A DNA stretch of 64,000 nt from positions 80,549,969 to 80,613,968 of the forward strand of contig JAQMRL010000003.1 of NCBI GenBank assembly GCA_035578175.1. Direction: 5' to 3'. Position 1 is the stretch's first letter, and each line of letters opens with the position of its first letter. Positions 34,075 to 45,557 of the stretch are shown here, piece by piece. A program made the position numbers and the translations under genes. Source of the DNA: Catonia carolina (taxonomy: Eukaryota; Arthropoda; Insecta; Hemiptera; Achilidae). The notes under the pieces are model-generated. The model saw only the letters and a list, made by a program, of their open reading frames with translations, made no database searches and was not told the DNA's origin.

Positions 34075-34105
<31 letters not shown>

Positions 34106-34320
34106 ACACACACATACACACACACACACACACTCACACTCACAGAGACACAGACACACACACAGACCAATCGCTAAAAACATGTTTTTTGGGTTCAAGG
34201 GGTCTGAAAACGTTTAGATCTGGTGAAAACTCGATTTCGAAAAATCGACATGAAAACAATACTTTCCTTCCTATAGGCCTATACATTCATATAGGCAAGA
34301 GAAAGTAAAAAAACTGTAGG
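33870..34320 (+). repeat. Dispersed repeat with embedded (CA)n, longest copy
   Basis: Left unique block CGAATAAATTACTACTTCCG and AAGTTTCAAGTTCGTGCGAT, then the (CA)n tract at 34018-34166, then ATCGCTAAAAACATGTTTTT and GAAAAATCGACATGAAAACA. The left and right blocks are common to 4.6, 5.3 and 49.6 kb. Confidence 0.8.
34018..34166. repeat. (CA)n microsatellite, interrupted
   Basis: About 150 bp of CA units with CG, TA and GA interruptions. The ORFs of poly(Thr-His) or poly(Cys-Val) type here are artefacts. Confidence 0.97.
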
Positions 34321-34754
34321 TGTTGGTCAGATTTATTTTTAATGTGCTTATTATAAATAAAAAATTTAGAAATTTTTGTCGGCTAATTAAAATAAAATAA
34401 AAGTAGCCTAATAAAAATTTTATCGGTAATAGTTGTTGCTGTTAATTTTTAATTTGTCTGTACGGCGAGTCTAAAATTTTATTCTTTGTATTAGCTGAAC
34501 AATTTATTTTTATTGATGATGAGATTAATTACAAATAGATTTAATAGAACTACTGAATGCTATAATTTTATCTTTGAAATAACCAATCTATTTGTGAATA
34601 TATAGTATATTTTAAGCAATATAGTGTAAGGTTGGCCTAATTTGAAAATCATTGAAATATTTACGTAAAGATAATTGTACATCTGTATTTGATTGGTCCT
34701 ATTTGTTGTGTCCTGTGTATTGTGGAATAGATTTAGATCTACTCTGAAAGAATG

Positions 34755-35390
34755 ATAAATTGACTATATTAAATTAATGATAAGGTTTGAATTCTGTTGA
34801 GCGAGTGTCTAATGTGGTCGGAAGGAGATGGAAGAAGAGGAAGTTTCAGCGTCGGGGACAATGACAGGGGCATTATCTTAAGTCCAGTGGGCGATTTAAT
34901 TAATGAGAGTTGTGTTATCCAGCAATAACGCCGTCCAGGGTCCCTCTGAGAAAACATCAAAAGCCCCATTCAAATCGAGACAAAGGCTCTTCAATAATTC
35001 CTCCAGATTAAAGTCGTAGAGAGTACGAGGCAGAGAGAAAACGACAAAGAAAGAGAATGGGAAGCGAAGCTGTGCGCCTGGGCCGGGTTAAAATCAATAC
35101 AAGCGTCTTAGTTATAAGAAATTGAGAGTTTTCTTGTGGTTCAAGAGAGTAAAGAGAGGGAGCGGGCGTCACTATGGAAACCCCGGACATGCGCCGCGGT
35201 GCCCACGCGTACACCAAGAAAAGAAATCTTCCTTTGCTTTTCCCCTACTTCCTTCTAAAACCCAACACCTAAGCATCTTAACGAGCAACAATGGACTAAA
35301 ATACTCGTTCCTGTTCAATACTGAAACCCTCCGACCACGTATTCCACTTCCACCTACTCTTCAAAGCAAATCATCGATTTCTTTATAAAA
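34755..35390. promoter_or_regulatory. GC-richer island, candidate promoter or exon region
   Basis: About 600 bp of markedly higher G+C, with CpG-bearing runs (e.g. ATGCGCCGCGGTGCCCACGC near 35189). ORFs of 66-88 codons occur on both strands but none has a recognisable domain. No window repeat matches it. This is one of the best places to look for a host exon or regulatory element. Confidence 0.3.
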
Positions 35391-35399
35391 GAATACACA

Positions 35400-36035
35400 A
35401 CTTATAATTAATTACATGATACATTTTTAACTACTATATATAGCCTACACAATATATAACTTAAAATATATTTGTTATTAAGTAAGTACTTTTAAATAAA
35501 ATAACAAGTAACTTACTTGGGAAATTTAAAAAAAAGTATTCCATAATCAGTATGTCATTCAATTCATTATGTTATTATAAGATGACACAAAATTATTTAT
35601 GCAAAAAGAAGATTCTTTTAATACTGTTTCGACTTAGGGAACCTACGTACCCAAGGAAACATAAAAACTCAGTAAATTTTCACTAAAATTTATTCAAGAG
35701 TTCATACGAAAGGATGTAGGAGTAATGTTTCTAAAAAATGAGGTTTTATAGGTTCATTTTGAATTGTTTCCATTTTTCTTTTTTTGTAAGAAAGGTAATT
35801 AATTATAGTGTAACAAATTTAAAGTACAAAAAATGTAAAAACTCCAATCGTTACAATTTTTATTTGGTTTAATTCTGTAGAAATTTAAGTTAGACTAAAA
35901 ATTTAAACCCTTTAAAATAAATAATTATAACCCTATTATTTTTTGGGCAAACTAACCGGATCATAAGAACAATTGTTGTTGACACAACTTCTTTAAATAT
36001 AAAATATTTCTATGGTAGTAAAAAATATCTATATC
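35400..36035. other. AT-rich DNA, no feature recognised
   Basis: No supportable feature. Confidence 0.5.
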
Positions 36036-36037
36036 TT

Positions 36038-36378
36038 ACTGGGTTGATCTAGAGGTAAAGTCATTGCCGTGAGTCAGCTGTTTAAGAGCTAATTTTTGGA
36101 GACAAAGATTCCTGGTTCAAATCCTAAAAATTCATTTTTATACGATTAATATAATAAATAATTAATTTTATAGTAGGCCTACGATTCGAATACTAGACAG
36201 TTGTTACCGATGTAGTACTTTGATGGTTGGGCTTCAATTGACCATACTTTCTTAGGAATTGTTGGCCTGAGTCTGTACAAGACTCATTTACACCTCATTT
36301 ATACATCATACAGATCATCACCGTCTCATTGGGTCATGGGACAGATTGCAACGTAAACACATTATAGGGATAAAAACA
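36038..36378 (+). mobile_element. SINE of the GTTGATCTAGAGGTAAAG type
   Basis: A box-like TTGATCTAGAGGTAAAG, B box GGTTCAAATCC, body with ACTTTGATGGTTGG and TCTCATTGGGTCATGGG, and end ATTATAGGGATAAAAA. A TAGGCCTA-containing insertion interrupts it near 36140-36182. Confidence 0.85.
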
Positions 36379-36379
36379 T

Positions 36380-37025
36380 GTGGGTTTAAAAAAAACATTA
36401 GGGATTAAAAAAATCTGGTTTGAAACATTAACACGAATTTCTCTTGCCAATGTAAATAATAAAACATATAACCTATATTTGATCATGAATAAATAATGTA
36501 ATGACATTAGGGATTAAAAAAAGTACTAAACATGGTATCGGCCTACTGTTTTTATTTTCATGGAGTTCTCAATAATGTAGCCTACTAAAAATAGCCTATC
36601 AGGTGGCTGAAAATTTTAAAAGTAGGGTAGTCGATCATTTTGGGTTAAAATTCAAGAGTGGATTCAAGTTTATTTGTTCTTTCTACTAAATTTAAATTCG
36701 ATTATTAAATGTAAAATTGGGAACCATTGACCTGAAATGTACCTAAATCAATTAGATAAATTATAAAATTTAATTTATGTAAAATCAGGAACAAAAATCA
36801 ATTCTAAAAGTCAACATTTACTATGATTTATATGAACTAGAGGAATAGTGTAACAAAATTTCACCTTAGCATAAATTTCATTATCAAATAACAGATAGTT
36901 AGTCAATTTAATTTAGCGAAACCATTAGTTTAAATATCGTTAGAATACTCCAGGAAATTTGTTTTATTTCAAATGATTTAAAAAAAACTTAAGTTACGTA
37001 AGAAAGAAATGAAAGAAGAAAAATA
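36380..37025. other. AT-rich DNA, no feature recognised
   Basis: No supportable feature. Confidence 0.5.
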
Positions 37026-37029
37026 AAAT

Positions 37030-37105
37030 TTAGTGGTTAGAGCAAATTGCTTTTGTGCCATGGGTCCCCGGTACAATTCTTTGTCAGGTTTCATATTTTT
37101 TCATT
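37030..37105 (+). mobile_element. SINE head fragment, decayed
   Basis: TTTAGTGGTTAGAGCAAATT (A box) and GGTACAATTC (B box) with GTCAGGTTTCATATTTTT after it. Confidence 0.5.
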
Positions 37106-37227
37106 TTTATGTAATTATCTTCGTATAATTCAAAGCTTATTTAGAAATAATAACAAAAAAAGTCATCTTATTAATTAACCACAAATAACGACGTAATAAT
37201 TGCAAAATTTCAGAAATTTTTTTTTCA

Positions 37228-37790
37228 TATAACTTTTTTTAATGCATAATCTGTTGTATAACATTAAATACAACTTATCAATTAGAATTAACACATGAAC
37301 AAATTACAACCCTCTGGTGTAATTAACAAAATATAATATTAAAACATATTGTATTGCTCTTAATTATTATTTACAATCAAAATTAGATAGTTAAAAAAAC
37401 AAATTAAAATAAAACAACCAAAACCTTCTTTAAAACGAAAATTAACAGAATGAGAAGTAATAAATAATAAGCACATGATTCCAAAATACTCCGAACTATA
37501 CTGGAGATAATTAAAAATTTTCAGTTATTTACACATTCACACTCAAACACGCCAGTCATTAACAGAATATTAACATTATATTATTTACAATGTAAAATCT
37601 CACTGTCAGATCGCCCCGGGAGATCCAGTACTGTAGCACATTTTAGTCTATGAACGTCATTGCTGTTGTCTAAGAGATTCAGTGCTAAGTGATTTACGTG
37701 GTTGTTTAGACGTTTGATGTATTTACAACTGAAACTTCGTATTTCTTCTCGTGCCGTCTGCACATCCATATCATGATGTATAAAAATATA
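37228..37790 (-). mobile_element. Jockey-like LINE 3' end: ORF2 C-terminus plus 3' UTR
   Basis: The minus-strand frame 37769-37581 reads REEIRSFSCKYIKRLNNHVN and then HLALNLLDNSNDVHRLK, the end of the same kind of ORF2 as at 24.3 kb. The 3' UTR of about 350 bp down to 37228 is shared with 51147-51525, which shows where this family ends. Confidence 0.75.
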
Positions 37791-38215
37791 GTTACCTTAA
37801 AATATTGTTATTGTTTTCTTAAATCGCATAGACATACTACACAGAGATTTAAGTACTCCTACAATTAAAGAAGAAATCCACACATTCAGTACAAAATACA
37901 AATAAGACTTCAATCACACTCTAATCATCTCATGATCTCACTTTTAGATAATTCAAACGACACTTGCTAACTGAAACGAAGACACCCGACGGATTTATTT
38001 TAAAATGACAATAAAACACATGGAATAAATTTACGAGTTTTCTCCATTGGTAGGTTTTCTTCGACCATGTCATGTAAAAGCAAATTTATCTGCTTAATAT
38101 TCACATAAGAATAGATTGTAGATTTTGCTTTATATTATAAAAAAAACGCATAAACAGTTTGGTATTAGCGCCAACGATTGATTTTGAAACTGGAACGGGG
38201 CATTTTGGCTTATAA
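37791..38215. other. AT-rich DNA, no feature recognised
   Basis: No supportable feature. Confidence 0.5.
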
Positions 38216-38216
38216 C

Positions 38217-38296
38217 AAGTTCCAGACCAAAGCCAGGAATCGAACTCGCGACTTTTCAATTTGTAGATTAGCATGCTAACCACTACGTCTCGGATT
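38217..38296 (-). mobile_element. tRNA-derived SINE head
   Basis: In minus orientation: GAGACGTAGTGGTTAGCATG (A box) and GAGTTCGATTCCTGGC (perfect B box), ending in the TTTGGTCTGGAAC linker. No body follows. Confidence 0.8.
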
Positions 38297-38299
38297 GTA

Positions 38300-38755
38300 A
38301 AATTTATCAGGTTGGGAAAAATAATTAAATCTCCAGGATGATTTTCAGATCTTCGTGGATTTAGACATATGGTTTTGTTTGTATTGAATAAAAATATAAT
38401 AATAAATTAACCAAGAATTGGTTTGAAAGTGATATTGGATATTTCTTATTTTTACTTCAGTGATTTATTACATTACTATAATAGATTAAAGGTTAGATGG
38501 TCACTCTTTCAAGGTGCACCCAAACTTACAAGTTTTTTATATGGGTTAACCGTTATGCAAGTATGCAAGTATGTAAGTGTTATTGCAAGTAGTCGTTATG
38601 TTAAGTAGTGTTCTTAACATTTGATTTAGGCTACTTGACATCTAAAATACCTGCTGGTTGTATTTTTCACTTTTTCTAATAAGTTAAATATACCTTGATT
38701 CATTACTCACACTCAATTTTGGATCAGTAAGAATATTAATCTCATGATTAAGCAC
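38300..38755. other. No feature recognised
   Basis: A short plus-strand ORF at 38423-38608 shows no domain. A local triplet-like repeat TATGCAAGTATGCAAGTATG lies at about 38554. Confidence 0.45.
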
Positions 38756-38756
38756 A

Positions 38757-39087
38757 ACCCACCGGGTTGATCTAGAGGTAAAGTCGTCGCCAAAATCAGC
38801 TGTTTAACAGCTGATTTTCGGAGACGAAGGTTCCTGGTTCAAATCATAGTAAAGGTAGTTACTTTTTATACGGATTTTAATGCTAGACAGTGGTTAACGG
38901 TGTACTTTGATGGTTGGGTTTCAATTAACCATACTCTCTCAGGAATGGTCGGCCTGAGTCTGTACAAAACTACACCTCATTTACACGTCACACACCATAT
39001 CATCCTCATCTCATTGGGTCATGGGGTTGCTTATTGTTCTGAATTGAACAGATTGCAACGTACACATATTAGGAATTGAAAAAAATG
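38757..39087 (+). mobile_element. SINE of the GTTGATCTAGAGGTAAAG type, best-preserved copy
   Basis: Head ACCGGGTTGATCTAGAGGTA, an internal hairpin AATCAGCTGTTTAACAGCTG, B box GGTTCAAATC, and body to CACATATTAGGAATTGAAAA. About 330 bp with no large gaps. Confidence 0.9.
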
Positions 39088-39389
39088 ATTAAGCATAAAA
39101 AAACTCTTTGTTGTCACTTGCTGAAGAAACTAAGGTTTTCGAATTAGAAACAGAAGAACAATATTAATTGTTCGTATTTTCTACATGGACCAACAAAGGG
39201 AATATTTAGTAACTGACATTAAAATAATATTCCGGGTATAATATATAAAAAATTATAAATATATAATATATAAAATATATTCCGGGTTCATATTACTAAG
39301 ATTGAGTACTTCTGCGACGTACGATAGGGATATAGCCTACTATATCAAAACTAACAATTGAGTGGCTACAAACAAGCCGCTCACAAATG

Positions 39390-39502
39390 AATTATGCTAC
39401 GCATAATTTGAGATGCTACGCATCTCAAACTCGTAGCATTTGAGATGCTATGCATATTAATTATGTTACGCCTAACATTTGAGATGGCGTAGCATCTCAA
39501 CT
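39390..39502. repeat. Array of short palindromes around GCTACGCAT
   Basis: Units such as ATTATGCTACGCATAAT (7-3-7) and TTGAGATGCTACGCATCTCAA (9-3-9, 21 nt; given as a motif) alternate four to five times with substitutions. Confidence 0.8.
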
Positions 39503-39509
39503 GTTCATA

Positions 39510-40070
39510 AAAATAACTTTTACAAGATATTTTTTAAAAATGTTTAGATTTTAGAAGAAGCATTGTTGAGAATAAATTATTTCTACTAATATTAAAACAA
39601 TTGTACTGAAAAATCCCATTCCGGAGAGTAATAGCTACGTATATATACGGGAAACTTTCTATTCAAAATAATTTAAAAGTCTTAAATAAACAACTTACGT
39701 AGTCGTAAATGTCAAACATGTAAGAAATTCAATAACTATTTCTTTATTATAAAAACAAATTGGATAATATAAACTTAAGGAAAATAGGGAAAACGATATG
39801 AAAGACGAATAAACATTCTACATTTTATTACCTTGTGATTTTTATAAATCTTTAGTAAAAAGGATTTCTAGGTTAAGAAAATTCGTTTTTAAACGAAAAA
39901 TTAACTTTAAAAATTATTTGATACAAATATTATTTTAATTAAGAAAAAATAAATAAGAAATTAATTTTTTTTAAAGTTGTAACTGAACTCGTTTGTCTTT
40001 TTCATTTAAGTTTAATTAAACGTGTGTTATCTTTAAGTAAACGATGTAGTTCTAAAACTAGTCAGGAACT
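39510..40070. other. AT-rich DNA, no feature recognised
   Basis: No supportable feature. Confidence 0.5.
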
Positions 40071-40370
40071 CCTGGAGCTAAATAAGGTCCTTGGGGAGCG
40101 AAGGTGTTTCAGTACACCAGGTACTGGGATCGATATCCCGGGCAAGACGCTCCTTGCATCCCAGCTGAACGAGAACGCAGTCTCCTCTTCAGTTTTCCCT
40201 TCATCCTTCAATTCTCTTTCAATTCTCCTTCATTCTACTTCTGGCTCTTACCCCTTAACTCCACTAGACGCTATATAAGTTCATCGCAGCTCCATCTCTC
40301 TCCCTCTACAGATTTAAACGTAATCCTTCTTTGTCTATTACCTTCATCCTCTTAACGCTCCCCTTAGCTA
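40070..40370. other. Pyrimidine-rich, GC-richer block of unknown origin
   Basis: Two overlapping plus-strand ORFs (40024-40278 and 40104-40355) share this block but neither has a recognisable domain. The CT-rich 3' half and CTCTACAG near 40302-40309 resemble a polypyrimidine tract and splice acceptor, but no exon follows convincingly. Confidence 0.25.
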
Positions 40371-40746
40371 ACTTGTGTCGTTAAACAAATAACTTTCAGA
40401 AAAGTTTTTAAGAGAAAAGAATAAACTTTTTAAAATTTTTTAAACAAATAAAATTTATCCCGTTAAAATAAAAACTGGACTTTTTTGATTGAGAAGTTAA
40501 CTTTTGAATTAAAATCCCCATAACTCAAGAAAAAACAAATTTATTTTCCTATTATTCAGATCAAAAAATACTTGATATTTAAAACTAGGCCTACTTTATT
40601 TTTATTTCTAAATAAGTTTAGAATTTAAATAAGTTTTAGTATTTAAGTAGGTTTTTGACGCTCCCTTTTATCGTTGACTTTTATGAACATGAAGGCTAAT
40701 GAAGACGATGAAGGGTGATAAATGAAAACGAGTGTAAAGAAATGTT

Positions 40747-40802
40747 AGATCTGACTGGGAGTCAAACACAAGACTCCTAGGTTACTACCCAGTTACACTT
40801 AC
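40747..40802 (-). mobile_element. SINE head fragment
   Basis: In minus orientation: AGTGTAACTGGGTAGTAACC, then TTTGACTCCCAGTCAGATC with a decayed B box. Confidence 0.5.
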
Positions 40803-40940
40803 GGGTTTTAGTTTAGTGATACAAATTAAAAAGTTTATAATTGAAATTAAAAGCAAAAAAATTATTATTCAGTTAAAATTATGGTTGTATCAAAAATTTA
40901 AAAAAAAATTTGGAAGAAAATTTCAAGACTAAATATTTAA

Positions 40941-41270
40941 ACCCACTGGGTTAATTTAGAGGTAAAGTCGTCACTGCGAATCAGCTCTTTAATAGCTGAT
41001 TTTCGGAGACGAAGGTTCCTAGTTCAAATCCTAGTAAAGGTAGTTACTTTTATTGGAATTTGAATACTAAAAATTTGTTACCGGTGTACTTTGATGACTG
41101 GGGTTCAATTAATCATACTCTCTCAGGAATGTTCTGTCTGAGTCTGCACTAGACTAAACCTCATTTACACGTCATACATATCATCCTCATCTCATTAGGC
41201 CACAGGGTTCCTATTGTTCTTAAATTTTACAGATTGCTACGTAGCCTATACACATTAGGGATTAAAAATA
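40941..41270 (+). mobile_element. SINE of the GTTGATCTAGAGGTAAAG type
   Basis: Same head, B box AGTTCAAATCC and body, ending CACATTAGGGATTAAAAATA. Confidence 0.85.
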
Positions 41271-41367
41271 AAATACTAAAATTTTTGTGGATCAAATGTA
41301 AAAATATCACAATAATAAAAAAACCAACAATTTTAAATACGTTATCAAAATTAGATTTATACGAATG

Positions 41368-41482
41368 GACATCTCCGTAGCGTAATGGTTACCATTATGT
41401 TACAAAGCATAGGGCTACATTACGTTAGTGTGTGTTGCTCTACCAAGTAAATTCGATTCTCACTTACGGTCCAGAAATTACA
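41368..41482 (+). mobile_element. tRNA-derived SINE with an internal insertion
   Basis: Head ATCTCCGTAGCGTAATGGTT (A box). About 35 bp of extra sequence (near 41415-41450) separates it from the B box AATTCGATTCTC and the TACGGTCCAGAAATT linker. Confidence 0.65.
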
Positions 41483-41584
41483 CGTTGAAATACCAACTGA
41501 CACTAATTCTTTTTCGTAACTAACTCTATTTTTATTAATCTAGTAACAAGTTTATGAAACTTTATTATAACTAGAAAAATACTA

Positions 41585-42364
41585 AAGGGTGATTTTTTAG
41601 TCCTGTTACCCAATTGTTAATGTCTGGTAATATTTTTCTAAAAAAATAAATTTTGTTTTGTGACACTAAGTTGGTAGCCCTACTCAACCAGTATGGATAT
41701 GGCAGTGTGAGTTGATTCTCCTTGAGCTGTGTAAAATTTTATGCCATTTCCGGTCGTGCTACGAACAGAATGTCTTTTATCCTAAAACAATCTCTTGTTT
41801 AAATCTGGAGGCTGAAGCTCTAGAACTAATCGTATGTGATACGGATACAATTTCAATTTTTTAGCAGCTTTCTGAGCACTCGAACATGACAAATCAACAT
41901 GCGAGGAAAGTTTTTGTAAACTTTTCCATGGAGAATTGAGCAATCTTGTTTTCACATTCTCTTAACGTCATCTGTCAAGAGAGTTGGTCGACCACTACGT
42001 TTTCTGCTGCAAACAATACCTGCCTCTAAAAATCAGTTAGTTAGCCTAGAAATTGACTAGAATAGGGTGGAGGAACACCAAAAAATTTAATTTGAAATGA
42101 TTCTTTTACACTCGCATTCGATTTTGTAGCAAAATATTGTTCAAGAATGAAAACCCGTTGTTCTAGGGTAAAAGATATTCTGTTCGTAACACAACTGGAA
42201 ACAGCACAAAATTTTACGCAACTCAAGGAGAATCAACTCAAACTGTCGTATCTATACCGGTTGAGTAGGGCTACCAACTTTGTGTCACAAAACAAAATAT
42301 CCCTTTCTTAGAAAAAAATTACCAGACATTAACAATTGGGTAACAGGACTAAAAAATCACCCTG
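41585..42364 (-). mobile_element. Foldback-type DNA transposon derivative (Tc1/mariner-like), 780 bp
   Basis: Inverted arms of about 205 bp (41585-41789 and 42160-42364) start AGGGTGATTTTTTAGTCCTG and are bounded by TA on both sides (41583-41584, 42365-42366), the target of the Tc1/mariner superfamily. Between them lies an N-terminal transposase relic. The right arm runs into the first codons of that relic, so the left arm is an inverted copy of the element's own 5' end rather than an ordinary short terminal repeat. Confidence 0.8.
41790..42226 (-). pseudogene. Transposase N-terminal relic (helix-turn-helix half)
   Basis: The minus strand reads VTNRISFTLEQRVFILEQYF and ATKSNASVKESFQIKF (the first helix-turn-helix found in many insect mariner-like transposases). 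With frameshifts it continues as KRSGRPTLLTDDVK near 41985 and AAKKLKLYPYHIRLVLELQP near 41810-41880. The whole DDE catalytic half is missing and stops occur in every frame, so it is non-functional. Confidence 0.75.
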
Positions 42365-42365
42365 T

Positions 42366-43870
42366 ACTACTAATCAGCCATTTCATTTTCGGCATCATTA
42401 TCACCTCTGTCATGACCATCTTCAGCTTCAACTACTTCATGTTTCAAGATATCGATGCACAGTTCAGTCACATTTTGTTCTTTGTACAGCGTTTAGTATT
42501 TTTAAACACACTTCTGAATGTTTTTATTTTTTTATTACATAAATCTTATTATATATGTACAATTTTTCCCTCTGCTTAGCTAAATCTTAAATTATTGTTT
42601 ATATTTTACATTTAAAGAACACTGGTTAAAAAATTTAAGAATTACTAGTAATTAAATATGATTAAAACTGGCGTAATATAGAATAGAATATTTGATAAAT
42701 TTTCATAAGAAAGCTGATTCTTTTTGGGTTCAAACTAAAATAATCTAGTCGCTTAAAAATCTAGATGTTTAATAGTTTTTTAGATTTAAAAAATTCAGAT
42801 GTGAGCATGTAATAGCCTAAATATTTAAATTAAAAACCCAAATAACTTCATACGCCTGTGAAACCGTTTAAACGGCTTTAGAGATAAACGTGTATGTTTA
42901 GACACTTCCTACAGTATTATCCCATTAATAGTGTAATGAGACAAATTTAGTGCACACCTGGTGTTGTTTACGTTTGAGTCTATTTAAATAAATCTGAATA
43001 ATTCCAGCTGATTAAGATGAAATATTTAAAAATAATTATTTAATTCTAATAAACAAAATATGGTTACTAGGCAACTAAGAAGAAGAAAATAGAAATTGTA
43101 AATTATTTTAGTGGGGGACTGGAGGCCAAACCAAGCGAGTAGGTCCCTCATTCGTTCTTAAAAAAAATAGTAATAAATATATAACAAATGGTAAATATAA
43201 ATAAATAGTAATAAATATAACGTTCATGTTATTTAAAAGAGACACAAATTATTCAACTCTATAATAATAGTGATTATTTGATAGCTATTCAATGGCAGAC
43301 ATATGTAAACAATAACAATAACCATTCGTTTAATAGGAGAATTGATTAACTAAGATACGTAATAATTGAGACTGTAATTATGAAAATATATTAATTGAAT
43401 AAAACTTATAATGATTTAATGTGAATAATGTTTTATTGAAATAAAATAAGGGACAAGGTAAATGAAAAGTAATAAGATCAAACTTGAAAGCTGATGCAAC
43501 ATAAATAAAGAATACAATATTAATTTAATTTCTTTCAAATTTGGCATTCTCTTGTGAGGATAAAATAGTTAATAGTTCTCTTCAATAGTTGCCTCCAAGT
43601 TAACTAATACAAAGTAAACTATTACATACTGTAACTTCGCTTATTACGCATGCTCACATCTTGCTAGTAGAAAAGACATTTGATCTATGTCTAAGTACAA
43701 ATTACAATCAAAATCTTTTGACAAATATTTCTTTCAAGTGACCACTTCTAGTTGAGACCATTTATTTTGAAAGTCATTTTCACTTTTTTTAACCCTTGTC
43801 ATTTTTTAAAGCTCTGAAACAACATCTGGGCATTCCGATCAACGACTAGAATGACTTAGGTGTAGTTTTA
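42366..43870. other. AT-rich DNA, no feature recognised
   Basis: Nothing supportable; a weak TA-rich tandem lies at 43170-43215. Confidence 0.5.
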
Positions 43871-43871
43871 A

Positions 43872-44020
43872 CAGCCCCGTTGGTTCAGTGGGCAGCGCAA
43901 CTGATTCTATCCCAGGGATCCCGGGTTCAATTTTCGGTTAGGTCTGGCATTTTTCATTGCTCAAAAACTTTTTTCCGTTTGCATTAACTTTAATGCACAT
44001 AACGGGTGTAAATACATAAA
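43872..44020 (+). mobile_element. tRNA-derived SINE, distinct head subtype
   Basis: CCGTTGGTTCAGTGGGCAGC (A box) and GGGTTCAATTTTCGG (B box) with the GGTCTGGCATTTTTCATTGC linker shared with 33595. The tail is ATAACGGGTGTAAATACATA. Confidence 0.75.
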
Positions 44021-44314
44021 AAAATATGACGTTGGAATTTCGTTTATTGTTGCAACCAGCGAATATTTTCACGTAAAAATTTTTTGACAGACCATCAATT
44101 TACGAACAGAAGTATAACTTATTATTATTTTGTAAGGTAAAATTGACTGATAGAGCAATCATCATCAATCACGGTTTAGGCAACCTGGATCTGTTCCGGT
44201 AACTATCTCTCCCTCGTCCAACCAACATCTCTTCTTACCACCAGTAAATAATACAATGCTTGCAATGGCAAACGGGTCGAATCCATACTCAAGATATAAG
44301 CTGAAGATATAATT

Positions 44315-44525
44315 CTTCCTTTAAACCTTAATGAACTGTTCAAAAGTTGTTACATTAAGCTCTGTTTTTGTGTTACGGTTTCTCAAACGGTCTCTCCTAG
44401 TAAATCATTTAACACATTTTAAGAACCTCGTCTTAAATGCTTGAATTTGAAATGCTTTCTATCTACTGCTGATCCATTTCTTATTACCGTATGCTAATAC
44501 AGTCATAGCTGATGCTTGTAAACTC
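44315..44525 (-). pseudogene. LINE RT C-terminal relic
   Basis: The minus strand reads ASAMTVLAYGNKKWISSR, stop, KAFQIQAFKTRFLKCVK, stop, FTRRDRLRNRNTKTELNV and TTFEQFIKV. The order (LxYGxExW, then AFxxRFLR, then DRxRNxDIRxELN) is that of the RT C-terminus also seen at 22.7-23.1 kb. Two in-frame stops. Confidence 0.7.
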
Positions 44526-45555
44526 TTATCACAAATCGCCATTTTAGCTTCACTCCAATTTAACGTCCATCTGTCCAAAAGGTAAAAATGTTTGATACTC
44601 ATTTAATAGACGTTTGACTGCACTATTTAACTGAATTATTTTTTGAATCAAAATCAGTCGTTTTCCTTAAAAAATAATCTGGACAGTTTATTATACCTTT
44701 TACTATCAATTTTTATTTATACACACAGTTAATGTTTATTGAAACCAGGTTTAACTTGGAAATATTCATCTTACCAGTTACTAAGTATTTTAGTAGAATA
44801 AAAGGTTAAATAAATAAATATAATACTCTGTAGTGGTGTTAATATATCATTATTATTATTATTATTATTAACTTATTAGTTTGTAAGTCACAATTTTTTT
44901 CTTTTTGTAATTACTGTACTAGTAAAGTATTTTTGTTGATTTGTATAATACATTGCAACTGAAACTAATTTCTTAATACAATTTATTTTATGTTATCATT
45001 TGTTTCAGAAGTATATTGCTGTTAGGATCTGCTCTCTCATCAAACATATCTGAAAATAAAAATAAAAAATATATTTAGGTAAATAATCGAAAAAAACATA
45101 ATATAGACCTACCTATTTATAATCATGAAGAAATCCAAAAAGGACAAATTTGATACATTTATCTGTATTAATTTAAAAAGAAATTTGGGTAATTTTTGTT
45201 GCACCTATTGTTTAAATTGATAAAATTCTGATGAAAGGATTAAATGAATAAATAACCTATGTATAAAAAATATACGTTGGATAAAAAATATCATCTATAC
45301 AAGTCAGTGAAAAAGATAAACGAAGATATCGACAAAGTAATTAGACAAAGCATTAACAAAAACTGCACAATATAAACGAACTTAAATGAATATAAGGTAA
45401 GTCAACGTAATTGTAGTAGCCTATGTATATGCCTATCCATTTAATTTGGTACAATATGATGCTTAATTTTATGGTAATCCGCCAGAAGCGATACACGAAC
45501 AATAATACCACTCTTTTTCACTGTTTGAAAACTTAGAGCTTCTCGAGTAAAAATA
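44526..45555. other. AT-rich DNA, (ATT)n at 44848-44871
   Basis: No coding signal. The microsatellite is the only clear element. Confidence 0.55.
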
Positions 45556-45557
45556 AT

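Noticed and set aside
33973..34308. ORFs of poly(Thr-His) or poly(Cys-Val) type on both strands
   Set aside because: They are simple translations of the (CA)n microsatellite.
40024..40355. Overlapping ORFs of 84 and 83 codons as a small gene
   Set aside because: Low-complexity Ser/Pro/Leu translation of a CT-rich tract.
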